6,004 nt of DNA from Acidobacteriota bacterium (GCA_021781255.1 JAJXXG010001194.1:1-6004), one strand, 5' to 3'. Positions 1-5,751 are shown, numbered from the stretch's first letter. Numbers and translations are program-made. Notes: generated by a model from the sequence alone, not told the origin.

Positions 1-1
1 G

Positions 2-1759
2 GAACACAAGCACACGCTGACCATCGGCGGCGACATGGAGCGGTCTCGTATCGACATGGACGACTACTCCTTCACCCCGGGCGATAACACCTTCAACGGT
101 CAGCGCACACAGACACCCTCTGGAACCACGCTACCTGCAGGATTCACAAAGAGCGGCAACTCGTTTGCTGATTTCTATGTTGGCTATGAATCCAGTTTCT
201 ACCAGGACAATGGGCGCAAGGCCTATCTGCGCGAGCTCCGCCCCTCGCTTTACATTCAGGATGACTGGAAGATGACGTCGAGGCTCACCCTGAACCTTGG
301 CCTGCGCTGGGATCCGTGGATGCCACCGATCGATGACAATGGAACGCTGGTTGGCTTCAACCTGGCCAATCCCAGCTTCCAGTCGTCCATTGCCCCCGGC
401 GCGCCCAAGGGATTGATGTTTGTCGGCGATCAAGGGCTCTCGAACTCAGTCTTCAATAACAACTTCAAGGACTTTGCGCCGCGCGTGGGCTTTGCGTATA
501 ACCTCTTCGGGACCGGCAAGACGGTAGTTCGTGGAGCCTACGGCCTGTTTTATGGTTTCCCTGAAGGATTGCTCTATCAGCGAACCGATGCCATGCAGCC
601 CATCGACCTTTACCTCAACATTCCCAACCCTCCGCAGTGGGACAACGTCTACACGGGCTATCCGGGCGGGGATCCTTTCCCGCGCGGACATGTCACGCCC
701 TCGCAGTTCAAGAGCTACTCTTTCCTGCTTCCACTTTCGGGCGGCGTGCTCAATCCGGCATCCAAGGTTGAGTACACGCAGGCCTACAACTTCACCATCG
801 AGCAAGACCTGACGCACGGATTTGCCATGAATGTCGGCTACGTGGGCAACCACGCCGAGCACGTCATGGCCTCGCGCCAGTTCAATCCTGCGATCTACAA
901 TCCCAACGACAAGCCTGCAGACGCGGTTGGCAACGAAAACACCCGTCGGCTCTTCCCGGGGCTCGCGGCTGTGGAACTGGCAGATGCCTATGACTACGAG
1001 ATGACCAACGCGGTGGAGCTGAATGTCACGCGCCGCTCCTCTCACGGGCTCACGCTGCTTTCCAACATCGTCTGGATGAAGACCATCGATAACGGCTCAT
1101 CGGGCACCGAAGGCCAAAATGGCCCCCCGAATCCCTTCAACCTGAACAGCTCGCGCGGCGTGGCCGATTTTGATCAGGCCCTGCGTTTCACTACATCCGT
1201 CAACTACCAGCTTCCGAGGTTCAACCTGAACGGCGCCGCTGGCGCCATCGCCAACGGATGGCAGGTGAACGCTATTGTCACCTCGCAGAGCGGCCTGCCA
1301 CTCACCATCACCAGCGGCGTGGATAACTCGCTCTCCGGCATCGGCAACGACTACGCGGTGTATACGGGGGTAAGTCCTGCCCGTCCTGCCGGGGCGTCTA
1401 AGCTTGCGGAGTGGTTTAATCCCGCAGCATTTGCCAAGAACCCGCTTCCGTCCGCAAACGGCAATGTCCAGTCGTTTGGCAACGTGCCGCGTAACTCGCT
1501 GCGCGGGCCCGGCTATGAAGACACTGACATCTCGCTCTTCAAGGACATATTGAGCAGTAGACGCATTCATGGGCAGTTCCAGGCCGAGGTCTTCAATGCC
1601 TGGAATCACACCAACCTTGCTGGCCCCGGAACCACCGTGAGCTCTACGGCAACCTTCGGTCAGATCAATGCCACCAGCAGCAGCACAGGCTCGGTCAACT
1701 CTCCGTCGACCGTTGGCGCACAGCGTGTATGGCAGTTTGTGGGTAAGATCATCTTCTAA
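2..1759 (+). CDS. Oar-like TonB-dependent outer-membrane receptor, C-terminal part (5' end outside window)
   Basis: The frame is open from base 2, so the ATG at 35 is internal and not the start; 585 residues are visible before TAA at 1757-1759. The protein should sit in the outer membrane as a large beta-barrel importing or binding a substrate with TonB energy; the substrate cannot be read from this part. Seen in order: a strand resembling the usual 'H.LTIGGD' (nt 5-37), then 'LYIQDDWKMTSRLTLNLGLR' (about nt 248-307), the commonest signature of the Oar/CarboxypepD_reg receptor group. Next come 'APRVGFAYNLFGTGKTVVRG' (about nt 476-535), 'GYVGNHAEH' (about nt 836-862), 'FNPAAF' (about nt 1418-1435) and 'GQFQAEVFNAWNHTNL' (about nt 1571-1618). 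It ends in Phe, as outer-membrane barrels do, giving the assembly signal for the BAM machinery. The N-terminal carboxypeptidase-like, plug and TonB-box regions would lie upstream. No frameshift is seen. Family assignment is firm; function beyond that is not. Confidence 0.93.
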   Translation, partial: EHKHTLTIGGDMERSRIDMDDYSFTPGDNTFNGQRTQTPSGTTLPAGFTKSGNSFADFYVGYESSFYQDNGRKAYLRELRPSLYIQDDWKMTSRLTLNLGLRWDPWMPPIDDNGTLVGFNLANPSFQSSIAPGAPKGLMFVGDQGLSNSVFNNNFKDFAPRVGFAYNLFGTGKTVVRGAYGLFYGFPEGLLYQRTDAMQPIDLYLNIPNPPQWDNVYTGYPGGDPFPRGHVTPSQFKSYSFLLPLSGGVLNPASKVEYTQAYNFTIEQDLTHGFAMNVGYVGNHAEHVMASRQFNPAIYNPNDKPADAVGNENTRRLFPGLAAVELADAYDYEMTNAVELNVTRRSSHGLTLLSNIVWMKTIDNGSSGTEGQNGPPNPFNLNSSRGVADFDQALRFTTSVNYQLPRFNLNGAAGAIANGWQVNAIVTSQSGLPLTITSGVDNSLSGIGNDYAVYTGVSPARPAGASKLAEWFNPAAFAKNPLPSANGNVQSFGNVPRNSLRGPGYEDTDISLFKDILSSRRIHGQFQAEVFNAWNHTNLAGPGTTVSSTATFGQINATSSSTGSVNSPSTVGAQRVWQFVGKIIF

Positions 1760-1830
1760 GGTGCCGGCGGTGCGATTCGAACTGGACCGACTTCCGTGGC
1801 TGAAGGCGCTCTGACTTACGGTGACTAGGC
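1760..1830 (-). pseudogene. tRNA-like remnant (low confidence)
   Basis: Read on the minus strand, this stretch ends like a tRNA. It has TTCGAAT (1781-1775) in the place of the T loop, then five bases, then CGCCGGC (1769-1763) where the 3' acceptor strand belongs. A discriminator A (1762) and CC (1761-1760) follow, and then T instead of the final A of CCA. Further 5', AGAGC resembles the end of a D arm, and CTTC/GAAG closes a 7-base loop at the position expected for the anticodon arm. Against a live tRNA: the T stem does not pair, position 33 would be G rather than U, the 5' acceptor strand is not convincing, and the distance between arms is two bases short. It could be a decayed tRNA, an attachment-site scar, or chance. 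Confidence 0.2.
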
Positions 1831-1840
1831 CACGGTGGCC
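1828..1840. repeat. Short perfect palindrome GGCCAC-G-GTGGCC
   Basis: Six-base arms mirror each other exactly around a single G, between the receptor stop and the long hairpin. It overlaps the 5' side of the tRNA-like remnant. It could be a protein-binding site or a leftover of a structured RNA; at this GC content chance is also possible. Confidence 0.3.
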
Positions 1841-1860
1841 CATAACGAGGACAGAATAAG

Positions 1861-1916
1861 CTGTGGGGATTGCCGACTGCCTGATTAGGGGCTTTTGCAG
1901 CCGGCAATCCCTACAG
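1861..1916. terminator. Long 20-bp-stem hairpin between convergent genes, probable bidirectional terminator or palindromic repeat
   Basis: The arms 1861-1880 and 1897-1916 pair over 20 positions with one G-U pair (1865/1912) and one A-C mismatch (1876/1901), around a 16-base loop. On the plus strand the stem is followed by a pyrimidine-rich run (TCTTTCTTCC). On the minus strand it begins 20 bases after the stop of the YeiH-family gene and is followed by CTTATTCT. Its position between two convergent genes suits a shared terminator, though neither flank is a perfect T tract. The stem is longer than most intrinsic terminators, so a dispersed REP/MITE-like palindrome is the alternative. Confidence 0.5.
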
Positions 1917-1935
1917 TCTTTCTTCCGCTTGCAAA

Positions 1936-2856
1936 CTACAGATGAATCCAGCCACAGCGGATCAGCGACAGGGAAGCCACCGCAACGACGATCCACAGAA
2001 GAACTCCCTGTAGCATGGGCCGCGCGCCTACCTGGCGAATGGTTTTCATCGACAGGCCCGTACCGATCAGATACAACGTAACCGTAAGACCAATCACGCC
2101 AAGATGTTTTAGAACCGGATATGCCGGTTCAAGGGTATGCACATAGGTATTGCCCACAGCGGCAAGACAAAAGAAGAGAATGAACCACGGCCACTGTATG
2201 CGCGCGCTGCTCTTGCGAGCAACCGCGGTTCCCATGGAGACGGGAACAATCCACAGTGCGCGCGCCAGTTTCACTGTGGTGCCTACCGCCAGCGCCAGGG
2301 CTCCGAACTTTGCCGTAGCGCCGACGACCGAGCTGGTGTCGTGAATGGCAAGCGCCGACCATAGCCCAAATTGCGTTTGTGAAAGATGCAGCACGGTCCC
2401 AATAAACGGAAAGGTCAGGAGCGCAACAGAGTTCAGCACAAAGACCGTGCCCAGCGAGACGGCGATTTCTTCCTCACCAGCTTCGGTGATGGGGGCGATG
2501 GCCGCGATGGCGCTGCCACCGCAGATGGCAGTGCCCGCGGAGATCAGGAACGACGTGCCACTGTTCACCTTCAGGACTTTACCCAGGAGCCATCCCAGAG
2601 ACAATGCAAAGGTGATGCTGGCGGCCGTGTAAACAAAACCCGAGCGACCCGCGTGCAGCACCTCGTGCAGATTCATGCCAAATCCAAGGCCGATAACCGA
2701 GGCCTGCAGCAGGAATCTGGAGAGCCGCTTGGCCTCCGTGTGATACGGATGTGCGAAGGCAAATCCGTAAACCAGGCCGCCGGCGAGTGCCAGGGGCGGA
2801 GAAACAAGACCTGTGGCCGCAATAATCAGACCGAGGAAAAAAAGGTTTTTGGACAC
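1936..2856 (-). CDS. YeiH/UPF0324 family membrane protein (putative sulfate/sulfite exporter family)
   Basis: A 306-residue integral inner-membrane protein, almost entirely hydrophobic with about nine or ten likely membrane segments. It matches the YeiH family (Pfam Cons_hypoth698): 'GTAICGGSAIAA' at 108-119, the acidic 'GEEEIA' at 127-132, 'AIHDTSSVVGAT' at 170-181 (family form IHD...VV.A), 'VKLAR' at 195-199, and a C-terminal helix 'LGVIGLTVTLYLIGTGLSM'. The family is annotated as putative sulfate exporters and its transported molecule is not firmly known. The start is GTG at 2856: an in-frame TAA lies at 2914-2916, no other usual start codon lies between, and this start puts the first helix where the family has it. 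No good Shine-Dalgarno is visible. It is somewhat shorter than enterobacterial YeiH (about 350). It lies 98 bp downstream of a co-oriented LysR gene that probably controls it. The family call is firm; substrate is inference. Confidence 0.88.
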   Translation of the reverse strand: MSKNLFFLGLIIAATGLVSPPLALAGGLVYGFAFAHPYHTEAKRLSRFLLQASVIGLGFGMNLHEVLHAGRSGFVYTAASITFALSLGWLLGKVLKVNSGTSFLISAGTAICGGSAIAAIAPITEAGEEEIAVSLGTVFVLNSVALLTFPFIGTVLHLSQTQFGLWSALAIHDTSSVVGATAKFGALALAVGTTVKLARALWIVPVSMGTAVARKSSARIQWPWFILFFCLAAVGNTYVHTLEPAYPVLKHLGVIGLTVTLYLIGTGLSMKTIRQVGARPMLQGVLLWIVVAVASLSLIRCGWIHL

Positions 2857-2913
2857 ACACTTAGTCTGCGGGCGAAGCAGCGTGTGCGTCCAAGCAGATC
2901 GAGTGATGAGACA

Positions 2914-2926
2914 TTAGCCGTGCTTA
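2914..2926 (-). promoter_or_regulatory. Candidate LysR-type binding half (TNA-N7-TNA / T-N11-A) upstream of the YeiH-family gene
   Basis: On the minus strand the 98-bp gap contains TAA-GCACGGC-TAA, which fits both the T-N11-A core and the TNA-N7-TNA form reported for CbbR-like LysR proteins. It starts about 70 bp upstream of the GTG, a sensible distance for an activator site. The two halves are direct, not mirror, repeats, and the pattern is common by chance. I see no convincing -35/-10 pair next to it. Confidence 0.25.
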
Positions 2927-2954
2927 TCGCTGGCGGTCAGGGCCGGCGAGCGCC

Positions 2955-3884
2955 TCAGACTTTTGCGCTTGGCCGCTTGGCGCCAGCGCGCGATGCCAGA
3001 AACCGGCGGAACTCCTGCGTCAGGCCTTGTGGTTCGGGGCCTTTCGCAGCGACCAGCAGAAAATCGCGATGGATGCGCAGGCCCTTGATCTCGACGATCT
3101 TAAAGCTGTGGCCGAGGCGCAGGTCTTTCGCAATGGCCCAGCGGGAAACGAACCCTACCCCCAGACCCGCTTCTACGGCGGACTTGATGGCCTCCGTCGA
3201 ATCCAGCTCCATAACCACCTGCAGCGCGCGGCGCTTGATTCCGTGTCGTTCGAGCGCGAGTTCCGTAATGCGGCGTGTGCCAGATCCGCGCTCCCGCATC
3301 AACAGCGGCGCAGCGACAAGGTCAGTGCAAGAAATGGAGGGCTGTTCCGTCCACTCGTGCGCGGCAGGTGCGATCAGCAGGATCTCGTCGCGCAGAAACG
3401 GCTCGGTGCGCACGTCCCGGGTTCGCGGTGGACCTTCGATGAAACCCAGCGTAATCCGCTTCTCCCGGATGGCGCTCACGATCTGTTCTGTGTTGCCGCT
3501 CAGCAGCGTAGGAAGAACGCGAGGGTGGTTCGCGCGGAACTCGCCGAGTAGCCGAGGCAGCACGTACTGCGCGATGGTGGTGGAAGCCCCCAGCGTGAGC
3601 CGACCGGCGTGATCTCCACTCAGAGCGGCAATTTCATGTTCCGCCTGGGTCAGCATCTGATGTAATCGCCGAGCGTAGTCAAGCAATACGGCTCCCGCAG
3701 CGGTTAAACTTGCCTGCGTGCCGGAACGGTCGAAGAGCTGCACGCCCAGATCTTCTTCAAGAGCCTTGATTTGCAGGCTCACTGCCGGCTGCGTCAGATA
3801 CAGTTCCTCGGCCGCTTTGCGAAAGCTCTTCTGCCGGGCAACCGCGCGGAAGACAACCAGGCGGAAGTTTTCAAGATTCGCCAT
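2955..3884 (-). CDS. LysR-type transcriptional regulator, YeiE-like
   Basis: A 309-residue cytoplasmic DNA-binding regulator of normal LysR length. The N-terminal winged helix-turn-helix covers about residues 5-63, with 'SFRKAAEELYLTQPAVSLQI' (20-39) and 'LGVQLFDRSG' (46-55). The effector-binding domain follows: 'ASTTIAQYVLPRLL' (100-113), 'GNTEQIVSAI' (130-139), 'LGFIEGP' (146-152), 'RERGSGTR' (197-204), 'ELDSTEAIKSAVEAGLGVGF' (226-245). These segments strongly recall enterobacterial YeiE and relatives (CysB/Cbl/CbbR-type group), where YeiE has been tied to sulfite response. The start is ATG at 3884, preceded by a weak GGAC; it places the HTH exactly as in the family. The frame is open for 43 more codons upstream to an ATG at 4013, but that stretch is low-complexity, Arg-rich and unlike any LysR N terminus. 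The next gene, 98 bp downstream on the same strand, encodes a YeiH-family transporter, its likely target. Confidence 0.9.
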   Translation of the reverse strand: MANLENFRLVVFRAVARQKSFRKAAEELYLTQPAVSLQIKALEEDLGVQLFDRSGTQASLTAAGAVLLDYARRLHQMLTQAEHEIAALSGDHAGRLTLGASTTIAQYVLPRLLGEFRANHPRVLPTLLSGNTEQIVSAIREKRITLGFIEGPPRTRDVRTEPFLRDEILLIAPAAHEWTEQPSISCTDLVAAPLLMRERGSGTRRITELALERHGIKRRALQVVMELDSTEAIKSAVEAGLGVGFVSRWAIAKDLRLGHSFKIVEIKGLRIHRDFLLVAAKGPEPQGLTQEFRRFLASRAGAKRPSAKV

Positions 3885-3927
3885 GGGTCCATTAGAACAT
3901 CTGCATTCCGTCTCACGCGCGCCTGTA

Positions 3928-4027
3928 AGTGAGCGGGGTACTGACGCCGGCGTTGGCTTGAGCGTGTGCCTCGCCGATGTGCGCATTGCATGACGCCGTG
4001 CAGCAGAGAGCATTCCAGCCGCTCACT
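3928..4027. repeat. Perfect 9-bp inverted repeat flanking 82 bp
   Basis: AGTGAGCGG at 3928-3936 is mirrored exactly by CCGCTCACT at 4019-4027. The inner arm begins 44 bp upstream of the lysR start. It could be a pair of binding sites for autoregulation or the base of a larger RNA fold; no protein site is recognised. Confidence 0.3.
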
Positions 4028-4057
4028 CCGGCGTGGCCGCGGCGTGCACGTGCGTGT

Positions 4058-4098
4058 AGGCCGCGAACGTATTGAGAGTGGCGAGAGCATCGCGGCCT
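4058..4098. repeat. Perfect 9-bp hairpin, 23-base loop
   Basis: AGGCCGCGA (4058-4066) pairs exactly with TCGCGGCCT (4090-4098), with a further possible wobble pair outside on the plus strand. No T tract follows on either strand, so it is not an ordinary terminator. It may be an operator-like element or part of a structured transcript. Confidence 0.35.
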
Positions 4099-4176
4099 GC
4101 CAAGCAGCCGGTGCCGCGCAAGACGGCGCAGCGAGCTCAGATAACCGGAGTTGACTGAAAGTGCGGCTGCATGGGT

Positions 4177-4296
4177 TTAGGGAACCCCGCAGTCGATATA
4201 CAGCTCTTTCAGGTTCTCCGGGTAATCAAACGTGAAAGCAGAGTCACGCAGATAGCCGATTCGGAGCTCGTGCCCGTTGGGTAAAGAAGACTCCAA
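4177..4296 (-). pseudogene. 39-codon coding remnant, possibly from a CobB/CbiA-type glutamine amidotransferase domain
   Basis: On the minus strand a frame with gene-like codon use runs from an in-frame stop (4299-4297) to TAA at 4179-4177. The middle reads 'RIGYLRDSAFTFDYPENL', unlike the Arg/Ala noise of the surrounding frames. It resembles the segment opening the C-terminal amidotransferase domain of cobyrinate a,c-diamide synthases (pattern 'ri.v.rD.AF.F.Y.eNLe.L'). The following 'KELYIDCGVP' then stops, so only a sliver of such a domain could exist. The only usable start would be TTG at 4296, with no Shine-Dalgarno. An alternative reading is the C-terminal tail of another protein, or a leucine-rich-repeat-like piece ('YPENLKELYIDCG'). 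I infer a broken gene; the family is a weak match made by eye. Confidence 0.4.
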
Positions 4297-4322
4297 TTAA
4301 GCTACTTTGAGCGGTTCACCCC

Positions 4323-4355
4323 GTAAAACCCCCAGCTTTGCGGGGGGATATTTAC
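4323..4355. terminator. GC-rich hairpin with A/T flanks, bidirectional intrinsic terminator-like
   Basis: CCCCC (4329-4333) pairs with GGGGG (within 4342-4347) around an 8-base loop that can close further through GC/GC. Outside this, GTAAA (4323-4327) mirrors TTTAC (4351-4355). On the minus strand the stem is followed by TTTTAC, on the plus strand by ATATTTAC. The A-stem-T symmetry is typical of bidirectional terminators, yet no complete gene ends here on either strand. It may be left over from a lost gene, insulate the coding remnant, or act as a leader structure for galM. Confidence 0.5.
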
Positions 4356-4422
4356 ATCCACGTGGTCAGCCGTATCCCGCTCTGCCGCCATGCGACCGTG
4401 AGTCTAACAGCATATGATGGAA

Positions 4423-4493
4423 TTGCCTGCCGACTGGACTGTTTTCACTGCGGAAAACAAACACGTCATTAGGGCCCGTTCTCAGGCAGGCAA
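4423..4493. repeat. Perfect 9-bp inverted repeat upstream of galM
   Basis: TTGCCTGCC (4423-4431) is mirrored exactly by GGCAGGCAA (4485-4493), with 53 bases between. The smaller operator-like palindrome at 4440-4459 lies inside it. The right arm ends 58 bp before the galM start, so the element could be a leader-RNA stem or a looped operator pair. Confidence 0.35.
4440..4459 (+). promoter_or_regulatory. Operator-like palindrome TGTTTTC-N6-GAAAACA upstream of galM
   Basis: Perfect 7-bp arms around six bases (ACTGCG) give a 20-bp dyad, the usual size of a dimeric helix-turn-helix operator. It lies 92 bp upstream of the galM GTG. AT-rich arms in a GC-rich setting make chance less likely. The cognate regulator is not in the window and I do not assign a family. 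Confidence 0.4.
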
Positions 4494-4535
4494 GAGCAGG
4501 CTGAAACCGCATGCAAATTCGGCCGCAGGCCACCA

Positions 4536-4545
4536 GGCAAAGGGG
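4536..4545 (+). promoter_or_regulatory. Ribosome-binding site for the galM GTG start, duplicated internally
   Basis: GGCAAAGGGG ends six bases before the GTG at 4552 and supplies an AGGGG Shine-Dalgarno. An in-frame TAA at 4546-4548 lies between this site and the GTG, so translation in this frame cannot begin further upstream. The same ten bases recur at 4611-4620, nine bases before an in-frame internal ATG (4630). Confidence 0.65.
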
Positions 4546-4551
4546 TAAACC

Positions 4552-5664
4552 GTGAAGCGAGTCACTGTGCTTGCAGCTTTAATTGGAATGACAATGGCGC
4601 TTGCGCCCATGGCAAAGGGGGAAGTCAAAATGTCGATTTGGGGTCATACCGCGGATGGAACTCCCGTCCCGATTTACACACTGAGTGATGGACAGATCGA
4701 AGTCCGCGTCACGGCTTACGGTGCACATCTGGTGAGCATCCGCACTCCGGACCGCAATGGCAAAATGGCCGATGTGGCACTGGGCTACAACAACTTGGCG
4801 GCATATCTGGTCCAGCCGAGTTCCTACATCGGCGCTGTCGTAGGCCGCTATGGCAATCGCATTGCACTGGGCAAATTTACGCTGGACGGTAAAACCTACC
4901 AAATCCCCGTGAACAATGGCGCCAACGCCTTGCATGGCGGTCCCAAGGGATTCGACCAGTATGTCTGGCAGTCGAAAGAGATCGCGGACGGTGTTGAGTT
5001 CACCCACGTCAGCCCCGACGGTGATATGGGATTTCCAGGTGCGCTCACCGCAACCGTGCGCTACACGCTCAAGGGCAAGACTCTACGCCTCGACTACACC
5101 GCCAAATCCGACAAGGATACGGTCGTCAACCTTACCAATCACTCTTACTTCAACCTGCACGGCGATGAACAGGGCAACATCCTGGATCAGAAGATTCAAA
5201 TTGATGCCGACCGCTACACGCCCGTAGACGCGGGCCTGATTCCGACCGGCGAACTGGCCCCAGTGTCCGAGACGCCGCTGGACTTTCGCAAGCCCGAGCC
5301 CATCGGCGCGCGCATCAACGCCGATAACGAGCAGATGAAGCGCGCCGGCGGCTACGATTTCAATTACGTGCTCAATGGAAAGATGGGCGAACTGCACCTG
5401 GCAGCGATTGTTACCGATCCCGTGAGTGGGCGCACGCTCACCGTGGAGACCACAGAGCCGGGCGTCCAGTTCTACTCCGGTAACTTCCTCGATGGCAGCA
5501 TCACCGGCAGGTACGGCGTCAAGTATGCCAAGCACGCCGGATTCTGTCTCGAGACCCAGCACTTTCCGGATTCACCCAACCATCCCAGCTTCCCCACTAC
5601 GGAGCTGAAGCCAGGCCAGACCATGCACTCCACCACGACCTTCACCTTTGGCGTGGAGAAATAA
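4552..5664 (+). CDS. galM: Aldose 1-epimerase (galactose mutarotase), exported form
   Basis: It interconverts alpha and beta anomers of aldoses such as galactose and glucose. The 370-residue protein carries a signal peptide: MKR, then a hydrophobic stretch to about residue 20, with a possible cut after A-K-G (21-23), so the periplasm is the likely site. The mutarotase fold follows with all the expected active-site residues: R103 in 'GRYGNRI', H128 in 'NALHGG', H197 in 'TNHSYFNL', D269 in 'GYDFNYVL' and E334 in 'CLETQHFPDSPNHPSFP'. In the well-studied GalM enzymes the equivalent of E334 is the general base and of H197 the general acid. The GTG start is fixed by a TAA two codons upstream and an AGGGG ribosome site. 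A second in-frame ATG at 4630 (residue 27) has its own strong ribosome site and would give a 344-residue protein of the size of cytoplasmic GalM. The gene stands alone, with no gal operon around it; a palindromic operator candidate lies upstream. Confidence 0.95.
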   Translation: MKRVTVLAALIGMTMALAPMAKGEVKMSIWGHTADGTPVPIYTLSDGQIEVRVTAYGAHLVSIRTPDRNGKMADVALGYNNLAAYLVQPSSYIGAVVGRYGNRIALGKFTLDGKTYQIPVNNGANALHGGPKGFDQYVWQSKEIADGVEFTHVSPDGDMGFPGALTATVRYTLKGKTLRLDYTAKSDKDTVVNLTNHSYFNLHGDEQGNILDQKIQIDADRYTPVDAGLIPTGELAPVSETPLDFRKPEPIGARINADNEQMKRAGGYDFNYVLNGKMGELHLAAIVTDPVSGRTLTVETTEPGVQFYSGNFLDGSITGRYGVKYAKHAGFCLETQHFPDSPNHPSFPTTELKPGQTMHSTTTFTFGVEK

Positions 5665-5714
5665 CAGGCTGTGCCGATTGCGCTTCGATAGCCGGTTGAT
5701 GAAGGATACAGCGG

Positions 5715-5741
5715 AAAAAGTGCGGGTCGCCAGGCCCGCAC
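5715..5741 (-). terminator. Intrinsic terminator of the minus-strand sugar isomerase gene
   Basis: GTGCGGG (5720-5726) pairs with CCCGCAC (5735-5741), extendable by two pairs (one wobble) to a four-base loop. Read on the minus strand the stem is followed at once by TTTTT (complement of 5715-5719). It lies 29 bp after the isomerase stop. On the plus strand no T run follows, so for galM it is at best a weak terminator. Confidence 0.75.
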
Positions 5742-5751
5742 GATAGCCAAT

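Larger units (their letters stand above)
3885..4551. other. 667-bp intergenic region between divergent lysR and galM, structured, no intact gene
   Basis: This stretch separates two divergently transcribed genes and must hold both their promoters, but I could not pick a convincing -35/-10 pair for either. Short open frames here (for example plus 3966-4154) have Arg/Ala/Ser-rich translations typical of GC-rich noncoding DNA. What can be seen: inverted repeats at 3928-4027 and 4058-4098, a minus-strand coding remnant at 4177-4296, a terminator-like hairpin at 4323-4355, and nested inverted repeats at 4423-4493. The size and the remnant suggest gene loss at this spot. Confidence 0.6.

Noticed and set aside
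1760..1840. A functional tRNA gene on the minus strand
   Set aside because: The T stem does not pair, position 33 is not T, the acceptor 5' strand is missing and CCA reads CCT; at most a remnant, reported as such.
1097..1996. A 299-codon minus-strand open frame antisense to the receptor gene
   Set aside because: Composition is Arg/Gly/Val-rich without motifs, and it crosses the intergenic hairpin and the end of the YeiH-family gene; a shadow of the receptor frame.
2386..3612. A 408-codon plus-strand open frame antisense to the YeiH-family and LysR genes
   Set aside because: Its translation is Arg/Ser/Ala-rich with no recognisable domain and overlaps two well-supported genes on the other strand; it is the usual long antisense frame of GC-rich coding DNA.
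3885..4013. 43-codon N-terminal extension of the LysR protein to an ATG at 4013
   Set aside because: The extension is unlike LysR N termini; the ATG at 3884 places the helix-turn-helix at the standard position and has a weak GGAC upstream.
3966..4154. Short plus-strand ORF of 62 codons in the lysR-galM gap
   Set aside because: No ribosome site and an Arg/Ser/Ala-rich translation with no homology recognisable by eye; overlaps the structured noncoding stretch.
4151..4180. Promoter reading TTGACT at 4151 with a downstream TTTAG
   Set aside because: The -10 match is poor and it would lie about 370 bp upstream of galM with a terminator-like hairpin in between.
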